DNA from: Chanos chanos
Taxonomy: Eukaryota; Chordata; Actinopteri; Gonorynchiformes; Chanidae
NCBI RefSeq assembly: GCF_902362185.1
Contig: NC_044499.1
Coordinates: 46,755,815-46,819,814 of the forward strand
Length of the DNA stretch: 64,000 nucleotides
Reading direction: 5' to 3'
How positions within the stretch are numbered: position 1 is the stretch's first letter; each line of letters starts with the position of its first letter. A program made the translations under genes and the position numbers. The notes under the pieces were generated by a model. That model did not search any database. It was not told where the DNA came from and saw only the letters and a program-made list of their open reading frames with translations. This document shows positions 52,980 through 63,580 of the stretch, one piece after another.

Positions 52980-53780
52980 ATGACCATGGGAAAGGTAAGA
53001 TCTATGATGTCCTCCACATCTCTATGACAAAATTTGACAGTAATCCCATGTAAAGTACTGATGGCTGTGTTGTTTCTTTGAATGTTTTTCTTCTTACAAC
53101 TGCACAGTGATAAAAACAAACTACTAATTAACTAAATGAATATATTTCTAGATCACCTTTTTTGAGGAGAAGAACTTTCAGGGTCGCTCCTATGAGTGTA
53201 TGGGCGACTGTGCTGACATGCACTCCTACCTGAAGCACTGCCACTCCTGTAGAGTGGAAAGCGGCTGCTTTATGGTTTACGACCAGACAAACTACATGGG
53301 AAACCAGTACTTCATGAGGAGGGGCGAGTATGGTGACTACATGAATATGTTTGGATGGAATAACTGCATCAGGTCCTGGCGCATGATCCCCATGGTGAGC
53401 TCATGTGTTTTATTTGGTTATACTTTACAAAAACTGATTTTTTTTCAAGTTCTGGGTCAACAATGTGAATTTTAATACAATTTATACTTGTTCCTCAACA
53501 GTGGCGAGGATCCTACAGAATGAGAATCTATGAGAGAGAGAATTACGGAGGTCAAATGTATGACTGCATGGATGATTGTGAGTCATTCATGGACCGCTAC
53601 CACATGTCCCACTGCATGTCCTGCCACGTTATGGATGGCCACTGGCTCATGTATGAGCACCCCCACTACAGAGGCAGGATGATGTACTTTGGACCTGGAG
53701 AGTACAGGAACTTCAGCAGCATGGGATATGGCAACATGAGATTCATGAGTATGAGGCGTATCATGCACTCCTTTTACTAA
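52980..53780 (+). CDS. crygm2d: Gamma-M crystallin, gene 7 of the array
   Basis: Exons are 52980-52994 (MTMGK), 53152-53394 and 53502-53780, giving 178 residues. It is second subfamily at both ends, but exon 3 is mosaic: bases 53577-53709 are identical to gene 1 and bring back MMYFGPGEY in place of MWYFGPGEY. The first strand reads ITFFEEKNF, so the usual Ile-Ile-Phe-Tyr becomes Ile-Thr-Phe-Phe. Exon 3 starts with Trp (WRGSYRM), a change shared with genes 8 and 9, giving four Trp in total. The codon for WNNCIRSW keeps Cys. AATAAA is at 53839-53844. Confidence 0.95.
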
Positions 53781-53956
53781 ATAATTAATTTAGTAAAATA
53801 ATTGATTGTCATTTGATGATCATTAAGAGAAGATCTTCAATAAAGTGTGTTACTCAATTCTGATTACGAGTTGTGTGGTTAATTATCTGCCAAGACTTTA
53901 TTTTTTCCTATATTTCTCTGAATGCTCCATATAACAGCTGCAATGACATTACAATA

Positions 53957-54396
53957 AGGGCTCTGTTTTAACAGCCTAAGTGCATGGTCTCAAGCGCATG
54001 GCATAAGCACATTTGAGTTGTGTCCAAATCCACTTTTGCTAGTTTAATGGCGGATAATTTGAGTGCAAACTAAGGCACAATGTGTAAAGGGGTTGTACTT
54101 AGTCTCTTACTTAATCGTAGGTGCGTTTTGGGCATAACATGCAATAAACCAATCAGAGTGTCAGCTCCCATTCCCTTTAAAAGCCGCCTGCACTGGCATC
54201 TTGACGGATTGTTATTACAACGGTGGACTTGACCAACCGTTGTAAAGACCAACCGCCCAGATGGACGCAAGTTCATTTGCTATTTAAACAACATGCGCAC
54301 TGGACAGGAAAATGATAACTGCATCAGTTTGAAAACAGCAAAGACACTTTCCTTTCGGTATGCGCTGCGTTGCGCTGGGTGTAAGATAGAGCCTTG
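53957..54396. mobile_element. MITE-like repeat, copy a
   Basis: A 440-base repeat begins AAGGGCTCTGTTTTAAC and ends AAGATAGAGCCTT, an imperfect inverted pair. The inside carries segments common in fish MITEs (TCCAAATCCACTTTTGCTAG, ACCAATCAGAGTGTCAGCTC, TTTAAAAGCCGCCTGCACTG). I think it is hAT-related by its ends but see no target duplication. The small open frame on its minus strand recurs in copy b only because the DNA is duplicated. Confidence 0.65.
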
Positions 54397-55680
54397 AATG
54401 TCTAAGAATACTCAGCCCCTTTAGCATCTTTTATGAAATTCATGCACTACTTTAACAAATGGTCCAGTAAACTGGTCAGTTCACACACACACACACACAA
54501 AAAATTCATATTTATGAAATTCATCATGAGACAATCACATAGATATCTAAAATGATTTCAGTGAGGTGCTCTATCAGTTGAACACTTTGCTTATTGACTC
54601 AATAAATATTCTGTCATGAGAAGTTAGACAAGACAAGAACTCTTTTTTTAGTGTTCAATTAAACATAACATTCAGGTTTGATGCAGTGTTTCTGCAGTAA
54701 ACCGGTACTGCAATAATCTTTCAAAATGATTCCCTGTTTTTTTTTTTTTTTTACAAAAGTCATTTCCAACAAAGCCACAAAAGGTGAATTTGAAAGTGAC
54801 AAAATGCAAGTCCATGTTGCTTCCCACTGAGGCATAGATTACCCTTGGTTTATCACTGAAATAAGAAAACTGTTAGATTTTTTAGTATGAGTACTGTTAG
54901 CTTTGTAAATAGCTTTACTATTGTTTTAAGTTAATCCCTTTTCTAATAATTACAGGGAATATCTTTAAGATGTGATCATTTCATCTGATCATTTCCTTAC
55001 ATGCCTTAAACATCTAGGTTGATTGTTCTCAAGAAGTGGAGCTAAGAAAACAATTTATATAACTACTGACCAGCGGCAATACATTTCAACTGTCTATTGG
55101 GTAACAACAGTCCAAATAAGAAGAAAGAATAAAACAATGGTCATTTGTGTAATCTTGGTGTACCATTATCTATTTTTACTTCTAATAAAACAGACTTAGA
55201 ACTCAAGGTAAATTATGCTTTTCTCTAACAGAGATGTCTTTAGAGTCTCACACACACTTTGTAGCACATCAGTGGAACAGAAACCTTGTCCATAAGAGCT
55301 GTATATAAAATTAAAAATCAGAACACATTTAAAAAATCTACAATACTTAGTACAGATAAGATTAGCTTCAACTGTGTCTGATGGTTAATAAAAACGAAAC
55401 CAAGCAGGCACACAGAAAACAACTTAAGCTAAATTTAGTATAACACTGGCATACTATATATTGAAACTGCTGAGTTGTTTAACGTATCAAGAGGAACAGT
55501 TTCTAAAGTCATGATGGCATACCAAAAACTATGGAAGACTAGTTCTGGGAAGTGTAACTCTGGACGGAAGCCAAAACTCTGCGAAGGTGACAGCAGAGCA
55601 CTAAAATAACTCTGTGTCAAAAAAACACAGAACCACAGCTACTACAGTGACTGCAGAGCTAAACCAACATCTTGCTAACC
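54397..55680. other. Crystallin spacer 7-8, left part
   Basis: AT-rich spacer. About 54820-55100 is nearly repeated in the spacer 8-9 at about 59200-59520 (for example TGACCAGCGGCAATACATTT). About 55130-55400 recurs at about 59960-60230. A poly-T run is at about 54738-54753. No gene is seen. Confidence 0.55.
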
Positions 55681-55689
55681 CAGTATCAG

Positions 55690-56390
55690 CCAAAACAGTT
55701 TGTTGAGAGCTCAGTGCAGCTGGATATCATGGAAGGGATGCCATTCCCAAAACTTTTCTTTCCCCCATCAATGTTTGAAAACACCTAAAATGGTGCAAAG
55801 ATCATCAGAGATGGACAATGGACCAGTAGAAGAATATCATCTTCTCTGAAAAGTCATCCTTCACGCTTTTTCCTTGTTCAGGACAAATTTATGTATGGAG
55901 GAAGCCAAAAGAAGCCCTTGATTTCAATTGCCTGACCCCAACCATTACGCATGGAGGTGGTTCTGTAACGGTTTGGGCTGCAATATCGTGGAATTCTCTT
56001 GGTCCTGTGTTAGCACTGCATGGTAGGGTTACCTCTAAAGAGTATTTATCAGTTTTGGGTGACCAAATTCACCCAGTGGTCCAAACACTCTTTCCAAACG
56101 GTGATGTCACCTTTCAAGACGGTACTGCGCCAATTCACATTGCTAAAATCGTTAAAGACTGGCATGAAGAGCACAACAGTGAAGTTGAACACTTGGATTG
56201 GCCCCCACAATCACAAGATCTTATCATAATCGAAAATCTCTGCTATACTTTAGAGCAGCTAGTAAGGAGCCACTTCCCTCCATCATCATCTCTGAAAGAG
56301 CTGGAACAGGTTTTGCTTCAGGAATGGATTAAAATTCCCTTAGCCACTGTCCAAAAGTTGTATGATTTCTTAAGAAACCAATACTGAAAT
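55690..56390 (+). mobile_element. Tc1/mariner transposase relic
   Basis: Translation shows the C-terminal half of a Tc1-type transposase: HGGGSVTVWAAI, then FQDGTAPIH with the second catalytic Asp, then LDWPPQSQDLIIIENLCY with the Glu of the DDE triad, ending YDFLRNQY at 56387. The last 126 codons from 56007 stay open. The N-terminal part up to about 55770 is decayed, with a stop before KNIIFSEKS, and the DNA-binding half is absent. It is therefore not functional. No inverted terminal repeats are seen. The 3' end is shared with four other spacers. Confidence 0.88.
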
Positions 56391-57500
56391 TACACATGTG
56401 TGAAATGTATTCCAAGACAGTACTCACTGAGGGTGAAACACTTTACCAAATGGCTTAAACAAATGGATATTCAAAAGTGTGACACATCTTAATGTTGTCT
56501 GTCATCTTAAAACTCTTGGCCAAGGCCAGTATTGTACTAGCTACATGCCACTTTGGCATTATATAACAAACTTATCTCTAACAGGACTAAAATTAGGTGT
56601 GTGATGAGCTTAGTAATTTTGTTTTTAAGTTGACTTAACAAGGCTGAGATTAGAATCTTTCCATAACAGCCTGTCATTCTATAATCTGTAGAAAAAATTG
56701 CGCAACCATTTTGCAAACCCCCTGGGTGGTTAGTGAAATAGAGGATAAACCAAATGGAAACACTGTTTAGATGATTCTCTGTTGTTCAAGGATGTACACA
56801 TCAGAATGAATACATACAGAATGTGCTTCTGCTGGAAAACAAATGTCATCCACACTGGGAACACAAACATTTTCCATAAAGTAGTGAAAGGAAAGTCTTC
56901 TAAAAGTAAACACTTTTTTATCAACCTAAATGGACAACCTTTCAATTTCTACGCAATTATCATTAAAAGCATGTCTATGATTTGGACAATTCTGAGACAA
57001 CACCACTTATAAGCACTAGTGACGAAGCACCGTAAGTCATCTTAGATATATGGTATTACATTGAATACTTAAAAAAATCCAATATATAAAGAGAATGTAT
57101 ATGAAAGAAGCCTACAGGCACACACTGGTATGACAGCTTAGTTATCTTCCATCTGCTGAGAAACACACATATTTTCTATATTGCTTAAGTAAGCTGCCAC
57201 CGCAAATTAGTGGATTATAAGTACAAGATATAAAACAACGGTTATTCTTTTTGCCAATTCCAATGACAAATATGACCGAATAAAAAACATGTCTGGTCCA
57301 AAACTATTTTTGGTGGATCCTTACCAAACAAAATGAACAAAGTCAACATTTCTAGCAAAGAATACATGTCACATGGGAAGTTGCAGTTGAATTCTTCATG
57401 AGCAAGGAAATATCTAGTTGTTTGTCATTGTTGTTGCTGTTTACTTCATGATACTATGAATCCAAAAATTCCATTTTTAAGTCTCCAAAAAGCTGTTCAA
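56391..57500. other. Crystallin spacer 7-8, right part
   Basis: AT-rich DNA nearly matched by about 61500-62440 in the next spacer, evidence of a recent duplication of the gene 8/9 unit. No gene is seen. Confidence 0.55.
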
Positions 57501-57504
57501 CTCT

Positions 57505-57615
57505 AAAAAAAGCCTCTATTCTAGGTTGCTTGGTCAGGAATTGACAACAATGACAACTATGTATTCTTTGAGTCTGGTCCACTATAAAAGTAAGGGTTTC
57601 AGCAGCCAAAGGTCA
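57505..57615 (+). promoter_or_regulatory. Crystallin gene 8 core promoter
   Basis: Shared block of the gene 3 type: TTGCTTGGTCAGGAATTGAC, GACAACTATGTATTCTTTGA, TATAAAAG at 57593-57600, then CCAAAGGTCAGTGTGTTCAC. Just upstream it keeps the shortened AAGTCTCCAAAAAGCTGTTC form of genes 5-7. Confidence 0.8.
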
Positions 57616-57659
57616 GTGTGTTCACAGCATCTCTAACCAGAGGAGCAAACATCACAACC

Positions 57660-58455
57660 ATGACCATGGGAAAGGTGAGCTCTGTGACATCCTTCACTTC
57701 TCTCTGACAAAAATTTATATGAGTATATGAATTCTGATAGAAATTGTGGTTTGTCTGAGATGTTCTTTTAAACAGCTCTTACAAAATAAACAAATCAATG
57801 ACTTTCAATTCATTTCTAGATCATTTTTTACGAGGAGAAGAACTTTCAGGGTCGCTCCTATGAGTGTATGGGCGACTGTGCTGACATGCACTCCTACCTG
57901 AAGCACTGCCACTCCTGTAGGGTGGAGAGCGGCTGCTTTATGGTTTACGACCAGACAAACTACATGGGAAACCAGTACTTCATGAGGAGGGGCGAGTACG
58001 GTGACTACATGAATATGTTTGGATGGAATAACTGCATCAGGTCCTGGCGCATGATCCCCATGGTAAGCTCATGTGTTTTATTTGGTTATACTTTACAAAA
58101 AAGATTTTTTCAACTTCTGTGCACAACAATGCAAATATTAAAAAATTTAATACAATTTATATTTGTTCTTCAACAGTGGCAAGGATCCTATAGAATGAGA
58201 ATCTACGAGAGAGAGAATTACGGAGGTCAAATGTATGACTGCATGGATGATTGTGACTCATTCATGGACCGCTACCACATGTCCCATTGCATGTCCTGCC
58301 ACGTTATGGATGGTCACTGGCTCATGTATGAGCATCCCCACTACAGAGGCAGGATGTGGTACTTTGGACCTGGAGAGTACAGGAACTTCAGCAATATGGG
58401 ATATGGCAACATGAGATTCATGAGCATGAGGCGTATCATGCACTCCTTTTACTAA
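57660..58455 (+). CDS. crygm2d: Gamma-M crystallin, gene 8 of the array
   Basis: Exons are 57660-57674 (MTMGK), 57820-58062 and 58177-58455, giving 178 residues of the second subfamily. It has five Trp (FGWNN, RSWRM, the WQGS start of exon 3, DGHW, MWYFG). Exon 3 begins WQGSYRM where genes 7 and 9 have WRGSYRM, and it has DCDSFMDRY and NFSNMGYG. Introns 1 and 2 are close to gene 9. Intron 2 keeps the reading frame open, so a single 195-codon open frame runs from exon 2 to exon 3. The splice sites are intact and the family always splices here, so I take the intron as real. AATAAA is at 58514-58519. Confidence 0.95.
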
Positions 58456-58629
58456 ATAATTAATTTAGTAAAATAATTGATTGTCATTTGATGATCATGA
58501 AGAGAAGATCTTCAATAAAGTGTGTTACTCAATTCTGATTATGAGTTGTGTGGTTAATTATCTGCCAAGACTATTTTTTCCTATATTTCTCTGAATGCTC
58601 CATATAACAGCTGCAATGACATTACAATA

Positions 58630-59069
58630 AGGGCTCTGTTTTAACAATCTAAGTGCATGGTCTCAAGCGCATGGCATAAGCGCATTTAAGTTGTGTCCAA
58701 ATCCACTTTTGCTAGTTTAATGGCGGATAATTTGAGTGCAAACTAAGGCACAATGTGCAAAGGGGTTGTACTTAGTCTCTTACTTAATCGTAGGTGTGTT
58801 TTGGGCATAACATGCAATAAACCAATCAGAGTGTCAGCTCCCATTCCCTTTAAAAGCCGCCTGCACTGGCATCTTGACGGATTGTTATTACAACGGTGGA
58901 CTTGACCAACTGTTGTAAAGACCAACCGCCCAGATGGATGCAAGTTCATTTGCTATTTAAACAATGTGTGCACTGGACAGGAAAATGACAACTGCGTCAG
59001 TTTGAAAACAGCAAAGACATTTGCATTTCGGTATGCACTGTGTTGCGCTGGGTACAAGATAGAGCCCTA
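58630..59069. mobile_element. MITE-like repeat, copy b
   Basis: Also about 440 bases and closely similar to copy a over its full length, including flanking ATGACATTACAATAAG on the left. It was therefore copied with the crystallin unit rather than inserted independently. Its right end reads AGATAGAGCCCTA, closer to the expected consensus than copy a. Confidence 0.65.
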
Positions 59070-62000
59070 AATGTCTAAGGATACTCAGTCCCTTTAGTAT
59101 CTGTTATGAAATTCATGCACTACTTTGACAAATGGTCCTAAGTAAACCAGTCAGTTCACACACACACACAAAAATTCATATTTATAAAATTCATCATGAG
59201 ACTATCCATGTTGCTTCCCATTGAGGCATAGATTACACTTGGTTTATCATCGAAATAAGAAAACTGTTAGGCTTTTTAGTATGAGTACTGTTAGCTTTGT
59301 TAATAGATTTACTACAGTTTTAAGTTAATCCCTATTCTGATAAGTAAAGAGTATATCTTTAAGATGTGATCATTTCATCTGATCATTTCCTTACATGCCT
59401 TAAACATCTAGGTTGATGGATCAACATGGTTCTCAAGAAGTGGAGCTAAGAAAACAATTTATATAACTACTGACCAGCGGCAATACATTTCAACTATCTG
59501 TTAGGTAACAACAGTAAGATAAGAAGAAAATAAGATGAAATTAAATCAGTCAGTAAGTTAACTGTTTAATCAAAGCCAACATCTGGATATGTGTATGTAG
59601 TCACTGCTTCATTTAGAACAGACACAACAGTTCACACATGTAACACAAGCAATAGAGGTAAGGTTTACGATGTAAAACATACTCTGTTCATTGAAATTAC
59701 AGAGGCATGTTTAAAACCTCCAATGTATACAATTAACAGTTCTATAAAATGAAGTCTATGCCATTCACCTGTAAAAAAAAAAAAAAAAAAAAAGTCCTAC
59801 CAGTCACAGAGTGACATGATGCAGTGAGTAAACCAGGACAACTTTAAGAAAACGATAGTGCCAAATGTCATTGTGTGTGGTGAGCAAGGGCAAAGGCCAT
59901 TTTTCATTGGGTGAAATTTCCATTGTGGTTCTCATTGAAAATCCTCATCAAATTTGAACAATAAAACAACGGTCATTTGTGTAATCTTGGTGCACCATTA
60001 TCTACTTTCACTTCTAATAAAACAGGCTTATCAGACCTCAAGGTAAAGTATACTTTTCTCCAACACAGATGTCTTGAGAGCCTCACACACACTCTGCAGC
60101 AAATCACAGAAACAGGAACAGAAACCTTGTCCATAAGAGGTGTATATAAAATTGAAAATCAGAACACATTTTAAAAATTTACAATACTTATGACAGACTA
60201 GATTAGCTTCAACTGTGTCTGATGGTTAATAAAAAAAAAGCAAGCAAGCAGGCACACAGAAAACACCTTACGCTAAATTTCTGTGATTTCTAATACAGTA
60301 CTGGCATACTAAATATTGAAGAAGTAGAAAAAATGTCAACATTTTGCATTAATAAAGCATCCCTACCAGGACTGATGGTAATGGTAGTTTTTGAAGTGTT
60401 GCCACCCAAAAGGCTATAAAAGCTCAGGGCTAAATGGGGCATCTGTGGTGAAGCGCACTTAAAGGGAAGATGAAACAAAATTCCGTTCATCTTAAGGTCC
60501 ATAATTACTGGATCATTGTTCAAGAATCTGAGGAAAATTCTGAGGGTAAGTCAGTGATCTTATTTGTGGAAGACAGGTGTCAGCATCTAACTCCTCATTA
60601 AATGTCATCCCTAGCTCACATAATTCTGAGCACAGGGAGCACAGTGTAGTACATCAGGTCATGATTTTAATACATACAGGAACTGCTAAAATCTGCTGCT
60701 TCAATATCTCCATAGAGTCGAGACACCATGGCAGTTGTTAAGATGTCAACTCAGTTGCAGTTGGTGGATTGTTGCCAGAACAATCCAAGAGTTATGCAAC
60801 ATTGCCTGGTCCATGGAGATGTATTGAATGTGAACAGGAATATGAAGAAACAGCTTCAGTCCTGATTAACCTGTTTCTCTCTAGGGGTGTGTAAGGGGAA
60901 ACATCGTGAGCTATGGCTTGGGCTGTTCCTACAAGAACCAGATGTGTTTGAGATGCAATTAGAACCGCATGGATAAAATTAATCCATTTGTACTGTTCAG
61001 ATTTTGTGAGACTGCACATCCTGCAAAAAATAGACCATGTGGTTTAGACCGTTAAAATAGAGCCCCATGAGTTTAATGAAAAGTTCAGTTTATTGTTCTG
61101 ATCACTACAGCTTTTGGTTAAGATTTTTTTCATTGGACCACGGAGCATCCACAGAAATATTTACCAGATTACAAGGAGAATATAGGCCAGTGTCTGCAAT
61201 CTCTGCACACAAATATCCATTATGATAGAGAACAAAATGAACAGATCAGACCGAGAAGTAAAATTTGTGTTGCAAAAAATGCGTGTTGCAAAAGTCATCT
61301 GTGATGAAGAGTGCTTAAAGGAACAATGAAAAACAGTCATCTTCATTTAAATCCCTATTTCCACTGAATCAGAAAAGAGTTTATATGAATCAGAAACAGA
61401 ATTCCACATGTATTCCTGTATCTCTGTCAATGTCTGCACAACCTGAGTGGACTCCTCATCTCAACTACATGGTGTGCAAATTGATTTCTTAAGAAACCAA
61501 TACTGAAATTACACAGGTGTGAAATGTATTCCAAGACAGTACTTACTGAGGATGAAACACTTCACAAAATGGCTTAACATGGATATTCAAACATGTGACA
61601 CATCTTAATGTTGTCTATCATTTTAAAACTCTTGGCCAAGGCCTGTACTGTACTTACTACATGCCACCTTGGTATTATGCAAGAAACTCATCTTTAACAA
61701 GACTCTAATTTGAAGGATGAAGGATAAAACAAATGGAAACACTGTTTAGATGATTCTCTGATGTTCAAGCATGTAATCTGGAAAACAAAGGGTATCCATA
61801 CTGGGAACATTTTCCAGACAGTAGTGAAAGGAAAGTCCTCTGAAAGTAAACACTTTTTTATCAATGTAAATGGACAACCTTTCAATTTCTAAGCAATTAT
61901 CATTAAAAGCATGTCTATGATAAGGCCAATTCTGAGACAACACCGCTTATAAGCACTAGTGACAAAGCACCGTAAGTCATCTTAGATATATGGTACTACA

Positions 62001-62440
62001 TTGAATACTTAAAAAAAATCCAATATAAAGAGAATGCATATAAAAGAAGCCTACAGGCACACACTGATATGACAACTTCTTTAACTTCCATGTGCTGAGA
62101 AACACATATTTTCTATATTACTTAAGTAAGCTGCCACAGCAAATTAGTGGGTTACAAGTACAAGATATAAAACAACGGTTATTCTTTTTGTCAATTCATC
62201 AGGCAAGGACAAATATGACAGATGAAAAAACATGTCTGGTCCAAAACCATTTTTGGTGGATCCTTACCAAACAAAATGAGCAAAGTCAACATTTCTAGCA
62301 AAGAATACATGTCACATGGGAAGTTGCAGTTGAATTCTTCATGAACAAGGAAATATCTAGTTGTTTGTCATTGTTGTTGCTGTTTACTTCATGATACTAT
62401 GAATCCAAAAATTCCATTTTTAAGTCTCCAAAAAGCACTT
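59070..62440. other. Crystallin spacer 8-9
   Basis: Mostly a mosaic of DNA found in spacer 7-8 and earlier spacers. A poly-A run is at about 59769-59792. The stretch 60690-61080 has no counterpart I noticed in the other spacers and is unassigned. The Tc1 3' remnant TTTCTTAAGAAACCAATACT is at about 61485-61505, without the rest of the transposase. No gene is seen. Confidence 0.5.
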
Positions 62441-62446
62441 CAACTC

Positions 62447-62550
62447 TAAAAAAGCCTCTATTCTAGGTTGCTTGGTCAGTAAATGACAACAATGACAACT
62501 ATGTATTCTTTGAGTCTGGTCCACTATAAAAGTAAGGGTTTCAGCAGCCA
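62447..62550 (+). promoter_or_regulatory. Crystallin gene 9 core promoter
   Basis: Shared block of the gene 3 type, with TTGCTTGGTCAGTAAATGAC (two changes from gene 8), TATAAAAG at 62525-62532 and the CCAAAGGTCAGTGTGTTCAC leader. Confidence 0.8.
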
Positions 62551-62601
62551 AAGGTCAGTGTGTTCACAGCATCTCTAACCAGAGGAGCAAACATCACAAC
62601 C

Positions 62602-63408
62602 ATGACCATGGGAAAGGTAAGCTCTGTGACATCCTTCACTTCTCTCTGACAAAACTTTTATATGAGTATATGAATTCTGATGGATATTGTGGTTTGTCTG
62701 AGATGTTCTTTAAAACAGCTCTTACAAAATAAACAAATCAATGACTTTCAATTCATTTCTAGATCATTTTTTACGAGGAGAAGAACTTTCAGGGTCGCTC
62801 CTATGAGTGTATGGGTGACTGTGCTGACATGCACTCCTACCTGAAGCACTGCCACTCCTGTAGGGTGGAGAGCGGCTGCTTTATGGTTTACGACCAGACA
62901 AACTACATGGGAAACCAGTACTTCATGAGGAGGGGCGAGTACGGTGACTACATGAATATGTTTGGATGGAATAACAGCATCAGGTCCTGGCGCATGATCC
63001 CCATGGTAAGCTCATGTGTTTTATTTGGTTATACTTTACAAAAAAAGATTTTTTCAAGTCAACTTCTGTGCACATAATGTGAGTAATAAAATGTGAAGTT
63101 TAATACAATTTATATTTCTTCCTCAACAGTGGCGAGGATCCTACAGAATGAGAATCTACGAGAGAGAGAATTACGGAGGTCAAATGTATGACTGCATGGA
63201 TGACTGTGAGTCATTCATGGACCGCTACCACATGTCCCATTGCATGTCCTGCCACGTTATGGATGGTCACTGGCTCATGTATGAGCACCCCCACTACAGA
63301 GGCAGAATGTGGTACTTTGGACCTGGAGAGTACAGGAACTTCAGCAGCATGGGATATGGCAACATGAGATTCATGAGCATGAGGCGTATCATGCATTCCT
63401 TTTACTAA
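62602..63408 (+). CDS. crygm2d: Gamma-M crystallin, gene 9 of the array
   Basis: Exons are 62602-62616 (MTMGK), 62763-63005 and 63130-63408, giving 178 residues of the second subfamily. It has five Trp, WNNSIRSW with Ser as in genes 5 and 6, and exon 3 starting WRGSYRM. It is otherwise nearest to gene 8, and the two share almost the same introns, promoter and upstream spacer. AATAAA is at 63467-63472. The array may continue to the right, since the window ends 590 bases after this gene. Confidence 0.95.
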
Positions 63409-63580
63409 ATAATTAATTCAGTAAAATAATCGATTGTCATTTGATGATCATTAAGAGAAGATCTTCAATAAAGTCTGTTACTCAATTTTGATTACGAGTT
63501 GTGTGGTTAATTATATTAAGACTTTTTTTTTTCAGTATTTCTCTGAATGCTCCATACAATAGCTGCAATGACATTTCAAG

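Noticed and set aside
54070-54276. 68-codon minus-strand frame repeated at 58743-58949
   Set aside because: It lies inside the MITE-like repeat and recurs only because that DNA was duplicated.
57868-58455. A single 195-codon crystallin reading through intron 2 of gene 8
   Set aside because: Intron 2 happens to lack in-frame stops, but its splice sites are intact and all paralogues splice there.
22551-63480. Regularly spaced repeats resembling a repeat array such as CRISPR
   Set aside because: The repeats are kilobase-scale gene duplications in vertebrate DNA, with no short direct repeats and spacers.
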